From Selenomonas sp. (lineage in GTDB: Bacteria > Bacillota > Negativicutes > Selenomonadales > Selenomonadaceae): DNA of 10,541 nucleotides. The position numbers were made by a program, and so were the translations under genes. The stretch spans positions 1-10,541 of the forward strand of contig DOYB01000262.1 in the NCBI GenBank assembly GCA_003518745.1, given 5' to 3'. Below the pieces are notes generated by a model, which was given only the letters and a program-made list of their open reading frames with translations, was not told the origin of the DNA and made no database searches. This document shows positions 1 through 9,300 of this stretch, one piece after another (the stretch's first letter is position 1; each line of letters begins with the position of its first letter).

Positions 1-1194
1 GTTTTGGGACACATAAACGAGGTGGCCGTTGCTTCCGGAAAGGTCATACCATCAGGACAGGCCAAGACAATTCAGGTAAAAAACAAGGGTATCATAAAGG
101 AAATACGGGTTAAGGAGGGTCAGGAGGTTCATGAAGGGGACATCCTGATACTGCTGGATCCTACAACAACCGGAGCGGATATGGAAAGCCTGAAGAAACG
201 TGCGGCCTACTATCGGCTGGATATAGAGCGGCTTGAGGCAGAGCTGTCAGGTGCGCCATTTTCTCCTAAGGCCGATCCGGATCTTGAGGCTCATGATCTT
301 GCAGCGGAGCTGGCTCTTTACCAGAGCCGTACCAATGACTATCATACACAGCTTCGCGCGGCTCAGGACGTTGTGAATCAGAAGAGAGCATCCCTGGCAT
401 CTGCTCAGGCACAGCATGAGAAATATTCCGAGGGTCTGGTGATTGCCAAAGAAAAGGAAAGCCGTCTTGAGAATTTGATTGAGGAAAATGCCGTTTCGGA
501 GTTTCAGCTGCTGGAGCAGAGGGCTCAGCGTATTGAATATGATAAGAATGCCCAGGCAACACTGGATACGATTAACGCGACAATGGCAGAAATCGCGGAG
601 GCGGAGCAGAAGCTTGCAAATGTTGACGCGACGTACCACAAGGACATCATGACATCTCTGGTGGAGGCACGGAAGGAATACTATTCCGTTCAGGAAGCTA
701 TTAAAAAAGCCGATGAGGATGCCAGAATGGCAACAATAGTGGCTCCCTGTGACGGTCGTGTCTATAACCTTTCTGTTCACACCGTGGGTGGTATAGTGAC
801 TGATGCCCAGCCCTTGATGATGGTGGTGCCTGACGATGTAAGTCTTGAATTCGAGGTTTACGCTGATAACAAGGACATTGGATTCATTAAGCTCGGTCAG
901 TCTGCCGAGGTGAAGGTGGAGACCTTTAATTTCCAGAAATTTGGTATCGTAGAGGCTGAGGTTGATGAAATCAGCGCGGATTCAGTGGACGACAATAAGG
1001 ATCCTGAGCGCAATAAGAAATTCCGTTTGCTGCTGAAGCCTACAAAGACTGAGATCAATGTCTTCGGAGAGAAGGCGGAGCTGGCACCGGGCATGAACGT
1101 CAACGCGGAGATCAAGATCAAGGAAAAACGCATTATCGATTTCTTCCTGGATCCGTTCAGGCGGTACACAAGCGAAGCCCTGAGGGAGAGGTAA
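1..1194 (+). CDS. T1SS periplasmic adaptor (membrane fusion protein), HlyD family, 5'-truncated
   Basis: This protein bridges an inner-membrane ABC exporter to a TolC-like outer-membrane channel in type I secretion. Numbering codons from base 1, residues about 10-57 form the first half of the lipoyl/barrel-sandwich domain (VKEGQEVHEGD, then LLDP). Residues about 60-240 are a long charged alpha-helical coiled-coil hairpin. The second lipoyl half follows (APCDGRV near 248-254, GGIV, MMVVP). Then comes a beta-barrel region and a C-terminus typical of HlyD (LAPGMNVNAEI, then an RRY...LRER end). The frame is open at base 1. The cytoplasmic tail and single membrane helix that precede the ASGKVIPSGQ segment in this family are missing, so the gene starts left of the window, and the TTG at base 4 is not a credible start. 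The stop lies 3 bases before the ABC exporter gene, which is its expected partner. Family assignment is firm; the substrate is unknown. Confidence 0.93.
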   Translation, partial: VLGHINEVAVASGKVIPSGQAKTIQVKNKGIIKEIRVKEGQEVHEGDILILLDPTTTGADMESLKKRAAYYRLDIERLEAELSGAPFSPKADPDLEAHDLAAELALYQSRTNDYHTQLRAAQDVVNQKRASLASAQAQHEKYSEGLVIAKEKESRLENLIEENAVSEFQLLEQRAQRIEYDKNAQATLDTINATMAEIAEAEQKLANVDATYHKDIMTSLVEARKEYYSVQEAIKKADEDARMATIVAPCDGRVYNLSVHTVGGIVTDAQPLMMVVPDDVSLEFEVYADNKDIGFIKLGQSAEVKVETFNFQKFGIVEAEVDEISADSVDDNKDPERNKKFRLLLKPTKTEINVFGEKAELAPGMNVNAEIKIKEKRIIDFFLDPFRRYTSEALRER

Positions 1195-1197
1195 GCT

Positions 1198-3318
1198 ATG
1201 GCGAAAAATATTGACACAGGCCTTGCTTCGCTGATCAGTATAGCCAAGTACTACAACATTCCGGCAGAATACCGCCAGTTGGAGCGGGCATATGTGCTGG
1301 AAGAGGGTAACGTTGACAACACTACGCTGGTGCGGGCGGCAAGGGATTTAAAGCTTAAGGCACGAGCTTATGAGGGACTGACGGAGAAGGATCTGGACCA
1401 TATGGTTTATCCCATTTTGATCCGCATGAAGAATGATCGATGCCTTGTCATAAGCACGATTCGCGACGGCGATATGTATATCGTAGACCATCTGTTTTCA
1501 AACCAGCCGGTGAAGGCTGATCGGAAAAAGGTCATGGAGGAGTGGACTGGTGAGGCAATCCTTTTCACACGTCGTTATGAACTGGAGAGCGAAGCGAAGA
1601 AATTCGGCTTTCGATGGTTCCTGCCGGTAGTTTCCAAGTACGGCAAATATCTGAGGAATGTTCTCGTTATATCTTTCCTGTTGCAGCTTTTGGGATTAGC
1701 GGGGCCTTTCTTTACACAGAACATCATAGATAAGGTGCTGGTGCATAGGGCGGCTGATGCCTTGGATATATTGGTGCTGGGCATGGTGCTTTGCGCTTTG
1801 TTCCAAAACTGGATGCAGGCGCTTAGAGGCTATCTCTTTACGAACATTACAAGCAAGATGGACGTTGCTCTTTCCAGCCGGTTGTTCAGGAACATCACGT
1901 CCCTGCCGGTGAAGTACTTCTCAGAGTGGCAGGTGGGTGATGTAGTTTCCCGTGTGGGAGAGCTTGAAAATCTGCGCTCCTTCCTGACAGGCTCTTCGCT
2001 GACCATAGTGCTGGACATTGTATTCGCGATCGTTTATCTGACAGTAATGTTCTTCTACAGCCCAATGCTGACCCTGACAGTTATGCTGGTTATGCCCTTC
2101 TTTGTGCTGTTGAATCTGGTGGTGGCGCCTATATTCAAACGCATGATAAATGAAAGGTTTCTTATCGGCAGTGAGAACAGGTCCTTCCTGATTGAAACCA
2201 TCACGGGCATACATACGGTTAAATCCACCAGTGTTGAGAAGCACTTCATCGGCAGATATGAGGAAATGCTGGCCCGTTATGTTAACAGTGTATTTCACGT
2301 CATAAATCTGGCGAATATAGCCAATTCCATAGGTATGTTCCTGCAGAATATCTTCAATCTGTCAATCCTCTGGGTAGGGGCTTATCTGGTCATGGAGAAC
2401 ACCGTTACGGTGGGCGAGCTCATCGCGTTCCAGATGATGGCAGGACAGCTTATTGCGCCAATCATGCGTCTTGTGAATATGTGGCAGTATTTCCAGCAGA
2501 CAAGAGTTTCCATGGAACGTCTGGGGGATATTATGAACGAGGAAACGGAGCCTGCCTTTAACCCGAGCCGCACGACACTGCCCAGCTTGAAGGGAAACAT
2601 TGACATAGACAAGATGAGCTTCAGCTATACCAAGGAAGGTGGGCGCGTCCTTGACAATGTGAAGCTTTCAATTCCCGCGGGGTTGAAGGTGGGCATCGTG
2701 GGACGTTCCGGTTCCGGCAAAAGTACCCTTACCAAACTCATACAGAGACTGTATCTGCCTGAAACAGGCCGTATTTTGATTGACGGTGTGGATATTGCCC
2801 AGGTGGAGCCGGCATGGCTCCGCAGGCAGATAGGTGTTGTGCTTCAGGACAGCATGCTGTTCAGCGGCACCATTGAAGAAAACATACGGATTGCCTTCCC
2901 TAACGCGACTCATGAGGATGTTGTTCATGCGTCCAAACTTGCCGGAGCAGATGAGTTCATCTCCAAGATGCCCCATGGATATGAGACCTTCGTAGGTGAG
3001 CGAGGGAGTTTGCTGTCCGGAGGACAGAGGCAGCGTATAGCTATCGCGAGGGCGCTGATCTCGGATCCTCGTATCCTGATTTTTGATGAGGCTACAAGCG
3101 CTCTTGACTATGAGTCGGAGCATGTTATCATGGAAAATATTGAGCCCATTTCGAAGGGACGTACTATGCTCATGATAGCTCATCGTCTGTCAACTGTCCG
3201 CAATTGCGATGCCATCGTGGTGGTGGAACAGGGACATATTGTAGAAGCAGGCAGCCATGATGAGCTTATGGCGCGAAAGGGAGCCTATCACAGATTGTAC
3301 ATGGCGCAAATGACTTAA
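1198..3318 (+). CDS. T1SS ABC exporter, HlyB/LapB-like, with inactive C39-like domain
   Basis: Inner-membrane ATPase/permease that energises one-step export of a protein through both membranes. Residues 1-130 form a peptidase C39-like domain that looks catalytically dead. The position of the nucleophilic Cys in the usual DCG motif is Thr7 (DTG), and the catalytic His position in the GHF-type motif aligns with Arg81; Asp97 is kept. Such C39-like domains in HlyB-type exporters bind unfolded substrate instead of cutting a leader. Residues about 150-430 are the membrane domain, with about six hydrophobic segments. The nucleotide-binding domain is complete: Walker A GRSGSGKST (502-510), Q-loop Gln550, signature LSGGQ (606-610), Walker B ILIFDE (626-631) and H-loop His662. 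At 706 residues the length is normal for the family. The ATG start is supported by a GGGAGAGG ribosome site at 1184-1191. No TolC partner or RTX/adhesin substrate is in the window. Confidence 0.95.
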   Translation: MAKNIDTGLASLISIAKYYNIPAEYRQLERAYVLEEGNVDNTTLVRAARDLKLKARAYEGLTEKDLDHMVYPILIRMKNDRCLVISTIRDGDMYIVDHLFSNQPVKADRKKVMEEWTGEAILFTRRYELESEAKKFGFRWFLPVVSKYGKYLRNVLVISFLLQLLGLAGPFFTQNIIDKVLVHRAADALDILVLGMVLCALFQNWMQALRGYLFTNITSKMDVALSSRLFRNITSLPVKYFSEWQVGDVVSRVGELENLRSFLTGSSLTIVLDIVFAIVYLTVMFFYSPMLTLTVMLVMPFFVLLNLVVAPIFKRMINERFLIGSENRSFLIETITGIHTVKSTSVEKHFIGRYEEMLARYVNSVFHVINLANIANSIGMFLQNIFNLSILWVGAYLVMENTVTVGELIAFQMMAGQLIAPIMRLVNMWQYFQQTRVSMERLGDIMNEETEPAFNPSRTTLPSLKGNIDIDKMSFSYTKEGGRVLDNVKLSIPAGLKVGIVGRSGSGKSTLTKLIQRLYLPETGRILIDGVDIAQVEPAWLRRQIGVVLQDSMLFSGTIEENIRIAFPNATHEDVVHASKLAGADEFISKMPHGYETFVGERGSLLSGGQRQRIAIARALISDPRILIFDEATSALDYESEHVIMENIEPISKGRTMLMIAHRLSTVRNCDAIVVVEQGHIVEAGSHDELMARKGAYHRLYMAQMT

Positions 3319-3320
3319 AT

Positions 3321-3326
3321 AAGGAG
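3321..3326 (+). promoter_or_regulatory. Shine-Dalgarno that fixes a TTG start
   Basis: AAGGAG lies 10 bases before the TTG at 3337, in the short gap after the ABC exporter stop. No in-frame ATG or GTG sits near it. The N-terminus read from this TTG (MNILLLHPSFPGQYLHLAPYL) matches the family start exactly, so the TTG is the real initiation codon. Confidence 0.8.
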
Positions 3327-3336
3327 AGTGTTTTAA

Positions 3337-4566
3337 TTGAATATATTGTTGCTCCATCCCTCTTTTCCGGGACAGTATCTGCATTTGGCTCCATATCTGG
3401 CTCAGAATCCGGAAAATAAGGTAGTATTTCTGGCAAAGGACAATTCCATAAAGACGAATTTCAAGAATGTGCAGCTTGGATTATATAAACAGCCCAGCGA
3501 AAAGGCAGAGAATTGGGTCAAAACCTGCGGTCCCTTGATGCCTGCCGCTGAGGCCGTAATAGATGGCCAGCAGATTGTACGTTCCCTAAATTGGCTAAAG
3601 AGAGAGCAGAATTTTGAGCCGGATGTTATTATTGGCCATACCGGCTGGGGCTCGACTCTCTATGTGAAGGATGTTTACCCCGATGTGCCGCTTATGGGAT
3701 ATTTTGAGTGGTATTATCATGCCCTGCATGGTGACAGCTTCTGGTGGCCGGATGAAATTCCCACCATAGAGAACAAGATATCCATTCGCACGAGAAATGC
3801 CCATCATTTGCTGAATCTTGTGGAATGTGACGCGGGTGTTACTCCCACCCAATGGCAGTTCAGCCAGTTCCCCAAGGAATTCCAGCCCAAGCTCTCAGTT
3901 ATTCATGAGGGGATTGACACGGAGTTTTGCCGTCCTGCAGAAAAGCGTCCCGGCCTAAAATTGGATGATCTTAAAATCGACCTGCCTGAGGGAACGGAAA
4001 TAATAACCTATGTGGCCAGAGGCTTTGAGGTTTATCGCGGATTCCCATATTTCATGGATGCTATCCGTGAGGTGCTTGGCAGACGTCCCAACACCCATGT
4101 TATCATAGTGGGAGATGACCGTATCTGCTACGGCGCGAAGCTGGTGGGGACCACCTACCGCAAGGAGGAGGAGAAGAAGGGCGGATATGATACCAAGAGA
4201 GTACATTTCACAGGGCTCAGGAATCGTGGCGATTACCGCAAGATATTGCAGGCTTCCAGCTGCCATGTCTATCTTACCCGTCCCTTCGTGCTTTCATGGT
4301 CCTTCCTTGAGGCAATGAGCTTCCAGTGCCCCATCGTTGGCTCCAAGACACCTCCCGTGCAGGAAGTCATGGAAGATGGCGTAAACGGCTTATTGGCGGA
4401 GTTCCGTTCACCCCACCATATTGCCCGAAGGATTGAGGAGCTTCTGGATGACCGTGAGCTGGCACAGCGTCTTGGGAAGGCTGCCCGTGAGACCATACTT
4501 GAGAAATTCGAATTGAGGAAGTGCCTGCGTAAGCAGGAAGACCTTATGTACAGTCTGGTGAAGTAA
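3337..4566 (+). CDS. Glycosyltransferase family 4 (GT-B fold), T1SS-linked
   Basis: Predicted cytoplasmic glycosyltransferase of 409 residues that would move a sugar from a nucleotide-sugar donor; donor and acceptor are unknown. The N-terminal Rossmann half opens with NILLLHPSFPGQY (2-14) and continues through VIIGHTGWG (98-105) to a GYFEWYY stretch (121-127). This is the style of the family-4 subgroup with a distinct N-terminal domain (Glyco_trans_4_3-like). The C-terminal donor-binding half starts near residue 215 and holds VIIVGD (255-260) and PFVLSWSFLEAMS (316-328). In classic GT4 enzymes an E-x7-E motif lies here. Glu325 is the second Glu, but the first position is Phe317, a change I recall as usual in this subgroup. 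The start is TTG. The gene follows the exporter by 18 bases and precedes the next gene by 1 base, so it belongs to the secretion operon. Modification of the exported protein is more likely than general envelope polysaccharide synthesis, but this is inference. Confidence 0.88.
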   Translation: MNILLLHPSFPGQYLHLAPYLAQNPENKVVFLAKDNSIKTNFKNVQLGLYKQPSEKAENWVKTCGPLMPAAEAVIDGQQIVRSLNWLKREQNFEPDVIIGHTGWGSTLYVKDVYPDVPLMGYFEWYYHALHGDSFWWPDEIPTIENKISIRTRNAHHLLNLVECDAGVTPTQWQFSQFPKEFQPKLSVIHEGIDTEFCRPAEKRPGLKLDDLKIDLPEGTEIITYVARGFEVYRGFPYFMDAIREVLGRRPNTHVIIVGDDRICYGAKLVGTTYRKEEEKKGGYDTKRVHFTGLRNRGDYRKILQASSCHVYLTRPFVLSWSFLEAMSFQCPIVGSKTPPVQEVMEDGVNGLLAEFRSPHHIARRIEELLDDRELAQRLGKAARETILEKFELRKCLRKQEDLMYSLVK

Positions 4567-4567
4567 G

Positions 4568-6262
4568 ATGAATCCTCTTGTGTATTTTATCCCGCCAAAA
4601 TCCAAGACAGTAGTTGAATTTGGCTGCGGGGACGGAAGCCTTGGGGCTGAGTTCCTACAGATCCAGCCTGAATGTCGGTTTATTGGTGTTGACATAGATG
4701 GAGTCGCCCTGTCCGCGGCTGAAAAGAAGCTTTCGGCTGCGGTATCAGGTACGCTTGAAACCGTTAATTTAGAGGCTAATGATATCTCCAAGGTGGATTG
4801 CTTCCTCTATCATGGCAGATTTTTGGGAAGTCCGGGGCTTAAGGCAATGCTTCAGCAGCATATGAAACTCCTTTCAGAGGATGGGCAGATGCTTTTCCTT
4901 GTGGACCATATGGGATATATCCGAAACGCCGTGGACCTTTTCAGGGGAGCAAAGCCCTCCATGGAGTCTGCATTGACGATGAATGAGCTCATGGAGACGA
5001 TTTCGGCATCAGGTATGACCGTTGTCAATGTTCAGCCGATTTATTCCGCTGCTGATTCACAGTGGAAGGAAGATGAAGCCACAAAGACCTTTGTTCAGGC
5101 CTTTGGTGAATTTTGCAGGCACAATGGTTTGAGCGGAAGAAACGATATCTGGGCAAGGGCTTTTTTCGTCAGGGCTGTCAGAAAAACCTACGAAAGCAAA
5201 ATGCTTGTACAGTCCATATTGGGTGAGGCACTGGTTACTGCCAGGATCCGCATAAATGAACCGAATCGCTTCTGCATGACGGAGCCCGGCTTTGAAGCCC
5301 GTGCCCAGCGTGGCGGTGTCAAGCTTGAAAATGCCGAGACTTATCCGAACCGTATTCTTATCAGGCAGCGGATTACTATGGAGAATTTCCGTGAAGGAGT
5401 AGAACAGATACAGCGAGTAACGAGGAATGGCTACCTGCTCCTTTATGAATTGGATGACAGCCCCAGCAGATGGGCGGAGAACCATGCAAAGACAGGGTAT
5501 CTGGACTTTGTGGGCAGTCATGCTGTGCAGGTATCGACCTCAGCCTTGGCTGATGAGGTCCGTCAGTATAATCCGGAGGTCAAGGTATTCATGAATCATT
5601 TGGAGTACCTGCCTGAACCCAGGGAATATATGGAAGAGCCGTCGGCTCCCGTAACAGTGTTCTTTGGGGCGCTGAATCGTGAAGAGGATTGGACGGATAT
5701 CATGCCCGTCATAAACGAATTGGCACAGAAATACGGAAAGAGGCTGCGCTTCAGGGTTTTGGCAGATCAGCAGTTCTTTGCCGCCCTTCAGACAGAACAT
5801 AAGGAATTTGTTGGCTCTAAGGACTATTTTGACGGCAGGTATGTTCCATATAACGTTTATATTCAGACACTTCGTTCAGCAGACATATCACTGCTGCCCC
5901 TTCATGATACGCTTTTCAACAGGGCCAAGTCAGATTTGAAATTCATTGAATCTGCCGGTCACGGAGCGGCGGTTCTGGCATCTCCCACCGTTTACAGGGA
6001 CACTGTGAGGGACGGAGAGACAGGCTTTATATATCATAGTCCAGGAGAGTTCAGGGACAGATTCACGCTGCTGATAGAGAATCAGGCGCGGAGACGTGAA
6101 ATGGCTCATGCCGCTTATGAATATGTAAAACACAACCGCCTTCTCAGTCAGCATTATGAGGAACGGTTGGAATGGTACAGGGAGCTTTTGGCAAGATTGC
6201 CGGAGCTGAACCGCTCACTGGAGGAACGGTTGAAGGCTTTGGCTGAGAGATTCAATTCATAA
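4568..6262 (+). CDS. Methyltransferase-glycosyltransferase fusion protein
   Basis: A 564-residue protein with two recognisable parts. Residues about 13-125 look like a class I SAM-dependent methyltransferase: motif I VVEFGCGDGSLG (15-26), acidic motif II IGVDID (39-44), and a later strand QMLFLVDH (107-114). The post-motif region (VDCFLYHGRFLGS, 76-88) lacks the usual acidic/EH pattern, so activity is uncertain. Residues about 205-540 look like a GT-B glycosyltransferase. There is an N-terminal half with LLLYELDD (290-297), and a donor-side half with VTVFFGALN (362-370), LRFRVLAD (393-400), SADISLLPL (437-445) and KFIESAGHGAAVLAS (458-472), where Glu461 is the likely donor-contact Glu. The C-terminus is a charged helix. 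The ATG begins 1 base after the preceding stop with no strong ribosome site close by, so it is probably translationally coupled to the glycosyltransferase upstream. A role in decorating the T1SS substrate is inferred from context. Confidence 0.8.
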   Translation: MNPLVYFIPPKSKTVVEFGCGDGSLGAEFLQIQPECRFIGVDIDGVALSAAEKKLSAAVSGTLETVNLEANDISKVDCFLYHGRFLGSPGLKAMLQQHMKLLSEDGQMLFLVDHMGYIRNAVDLFRGAKPSMESALTMNELMETISASGMTVVNVQPIYSAADSQWKEDEATKTFVQAFGEFCRHNGLSGRNDIWARAFFVRAVRKTYESKMLVQSILGEALVTARIRINEPNRFCMTEPGFEARAQRGGVKLENAETYPNRILIRQRITMENFREGVEQIQRVTRNGYLLLYELDDSPSRWAENHAKTGYLDFVGSHAVQVSTSALADEVRQYNPEVKVFMNHLEYLPEPREYMEEPSAPVTVFFGALNREEDWTDIMPVINELAQKYGKRLRFRVLADQQFFAALQTEHKEFVGSKDYFDGRYVPYNVYIQTLRSADISLLPLHDTLFNRAKSDLKFIESAGHGAAVLASPTVYRDTVRDGETGFIYHSPGEFRDRFTLLIENQARRREMAHAAYEYVKHNRLLSQHYEERLEWYRELLARLPELNRSLEERLKALAERFNS

Positions 6263-6272
6263 TGAAAAGAAC

Positions 6273-6318
6273 AAAACAGGGCCGCGGCACTATCGAGTGC
6301 CGCGGCCCTGCTGGTTTT
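6273..6318. terminator. Bidirectional intrinsic terminator between convergent genes
   Basis: Arms at 6277-6290 (CAGGGCCGCGGCAC) and 6297-6310 are perfect 14-bp complements around a 6-base loop (TATCGA). Read on the minus strand, the stem is followed directly by TTTTGTTCTTTT, a strong U-tract that ends the kinase transcript 35 bases past its stop. Read on the plus strand, a weaker TTTT follows 4 bases after the stem (6315-6318) and would end the secretion operon 15 bases past its last stop. The asymmetry suggests stronger termination of the kinase message. Confidence 0.9.
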
Positions 6319-6344
6319 ATGGATATGTACTTGTAAGCATAGGG

Positions 6345-9300
6345 TCACGTTTTGAGCAGCCTATGTATCTCGTCCCAATCCGGTTTTGAGGCGGCTGCCT
6401 TCAATTGCTTATACTTATGGGCAGCTTCCTCGGGTAATTGGTATTCATCCAGGGACTTCAGTACGAACATGAAACTGTCGTAGTCGTAGGACAAGCTGAC
6501 TTCGTTAAGAGCCTCATATGCCTCTGACAGGGCGGCATCGTCAATTGGAGGCTTTTCGGTGTCCACATGAACATCCTTCTTGATTAATGGCTCTAATTTT
6601 GCGGCATATCCTTTGTAAAGGCGGATAAGGTCATCGTTCCAGGCTTTTATTTCCTCTATATATCCGGAATTCCCCGCATCCTCCAGACGCTTGGCTCTGT
6701 CCGAAAGCTCGAAGGCTCCGATTATCCTGGCGCTGCTCTTAAGAGCGTGAACCTTAGTGGTGTAGTTCTTCCAGTCCTCTGACAGGTAGAATTCCGTGAT
6801 TTCCTTTGCTCCCGGTAAAATGGACTCCGCGAATACGGTAAGGGCGTCAAGATAGGCTTCGATGGAACCACAGTGCTTGATGCCTTCCGGGGTGTTCAGT
6901 CCCTCTACCCGGTTAAGCCACTGAGGAAGCGGCGTGATCTCTCCATCTTCTGATACTGAATCTTCTGCTTCCTCAGAAGTACCGATTTTTTCAGGCGGCA
7001 GGAATTTCAATATCGTAAGTTCAAGCTGGGCACTGTTTATTGGCTTGGTGAGATAGTCCTTGAAGCCTGCGGATATATATTCTTCCCTGGCGCCGGAAAT
7101 GGCGTTTGCCGTAAGGGAAATAACGGGGGTATCGATATTCAGGTTCCCTTCAAGCACCTTCATTTGATGGAGGGTTTCAATACCATCGATGCCGGGCATA
7201 CGGTGATCCAGGAAAATAATGTCATATTTCTTCCTTCTTACCATATTCAGACATTCATAGCCGCTTTCTGCCGTGTCAATCTGAATCTTGGTTTGCTTCA
7301 GCAAGCCTTTCACTACAGTAAGGTTCATTGAAGTGTCATCGACCACCAGTATACAGGCTTTGGGGGCTATGAATTTTTCTTGATATTTTTCTCGGTGGGT
7401 AACGGCATGGCGGTAGGAGTCTTCGAAATTACCCATCTGCTCCCAATTCAAGACCTTCTGCTCCAGCATGAATGAGAAGGTGGAACCCTTGCCGTAGGTG
7501 CTTTGCACATCCAGCTTGGTTCCCATAAGGGTAAGGAGCTGCTGGGAGATGTTCATGCCAAGTCCGGTGCCCTCAACCGCACGGTTCCGTTTTTCCTCTA
7601 TCCGTTCGAAGGCTTTGAAGAGCTTATTCAAGTCATCTTCCTTTATGCCTATGCCGGTGTCCTTTACCCCCACCCATAGCAGTATGGTGTTCGCGTCCTT
7701 TGGGGTATAGTCGACGATGAGGGTAACAGAGCCTTTTTCCGTATACTTTACAGCGTTGGTTAAAATATTTGTGATTATCTGCCTGATTCGGATTTCATCT
7801 CCAAAGAGTATGCTTGGAATATCATGGGCCACCTTGACCTCGAACTTGATACCCTTCTTGTGGGCGCGGTTCTGGATCATATTGACAAGATCGTTCAGAA
7901 CCGAGCTTATGGCGTACTCAACGGGGATTATGTCCATTTTTCCCGATTCGATTTTTGAAAAATCCAGGATATCGTTAATGAGGCTGAGAAGATTATTCCC
8001 CGCCATGCGAATATTTTCAGCGTATTCAAGGATGGCAGGATTGTTGCTTTCCCTTAGAATCATTTCGTCCATGCCGAGAATGGCGTTGATGGGGGTACGG
8101 ATTTCATGGCTCATATTGGAAAGAAATTGGGATTTTGCTATACTGGCAGATTTCGCGGCATCGGCCATTTCACGCAGTTCCTCATTTGAGGCCTTCAGCT
8201 CCCTTGTGGTGACTTCCAGGAATGTGGCAAGCCTCGCGGTTAGGGAAATAGCGGTTCCGGAGCCTCCAACGCTGCGGACGGCCGGCGCCTCGTCATATGC
8301 AGAATAGGGGATAGCTCCCTCCCGTATGCCAACAGCTACAAAGGCGCAGTTCAGCACACCACCCTTGTTATGGTGCCTGTATATTTCACCTAGGCCGGAG
8401 TTGATGACCAGATTGGTTTGGAAACGGCTGTAGTCCTCAACTTCCTGAGGCGCGTCCTCCTTCAGGAACAGGGTGCGGTAGCCGCAGATACAGAGGAAAA
8501 TGGCCTGAGGATGAAAATCCCACATGAGATCGCTGGTTTCCTTTGTCTCACGTAGGAGCTCGTATGGATTAGCATAGGAAAGCCGGAGCTTCTCACCCGC
8601 GTTGATATCTGCTTTAAAATATATCTTCCCGTCATAGCTGTAGCGTGGAGGAACCCTGGCCAAAAGACATCCGTTGCGCTCAACCAGAAGGGGAAACTCA
8701 CAGATGTTTTTCAGAAAGTTATCATCAGGGAGGACATTCAAATACTTTTTATATATTTCGGCCGCCGGCATATTATCGATTTTAGATATGCAGGTTCTGG
8801 TAACGGATTCAGTTACCTCAAGTTCCTTTCCAAGGGGTTTCCAGCCTAAAACATAATCTGCCCTGATGTGGAGTTCCTCGCCGCAGAATACCACCATGAC
8901 AATGCCGGCTTCGTAAAGCCTGCTGCCAATAATGAAGTAGCTGGTTGGCGTGTCATTGCTAAAGGTACCTATGTAGTTCTCTTCCACGTTGGCATAGCGG
9001 TCTAAGGATACGCCGGCCAAGGCTCCGAAGAATGGGATATTGGAGTTCTCCTCAGTAACCCCCTCAACGAAGCGGGACACGTCTATATTCAATCCGGCGC
9101 AGAAAACCTCCACGCCTTTTACGTGTTCCATTTCCGATATTCTTTGTCCATATTTTCGTCCCGCGGTTTTGTAGTGATCCGGGCGGCCGACGTGCTCTAA
9201 AAGGGTTACCGATGATTCTTCGAAGTAGCAGCAGTTCATGTCCAGAAACACATGATCGGCTTCACGGCCGAAAAGTGTCAGTGACATGCCCGCGATAATG

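Noticed and set aside
4..6. TTG at base 4 as the true start of the HlyD-type gene
   Set aside because: The frame is open to base 1, there is no room for a ribosome site, and the family's N-terminal membrane helix would be missing; the gene is cut by the window edge.
247..780. 177-codon minus-strand frame opposite the HlyD coiled coil
   Set aside because: Antisense to a well-supported gene, with low-complexity Leu/Cys/Arg-rich translation typical of the complement of coiled-coil codons.
4115..4318. Plus-strand frame within the glycosyltransferase, near a GGAGGAGG-like purine run at 4163-4180
   Set aside because: The purine run simply encodes Lys/Glu residues (KEEEKKGG), the alternative frame is Arg-rich with no domain, and the host gene is intact.
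7717..8307. 196-codon plus-strand open frame inside the kinase gene
   Set aside because: It is fully antisense to the HisKA/HATPase coding region, whose motifs are intact; its translation shows no recognisable domain, and no ribosome site precedes it. It is a reading-frame shadow.
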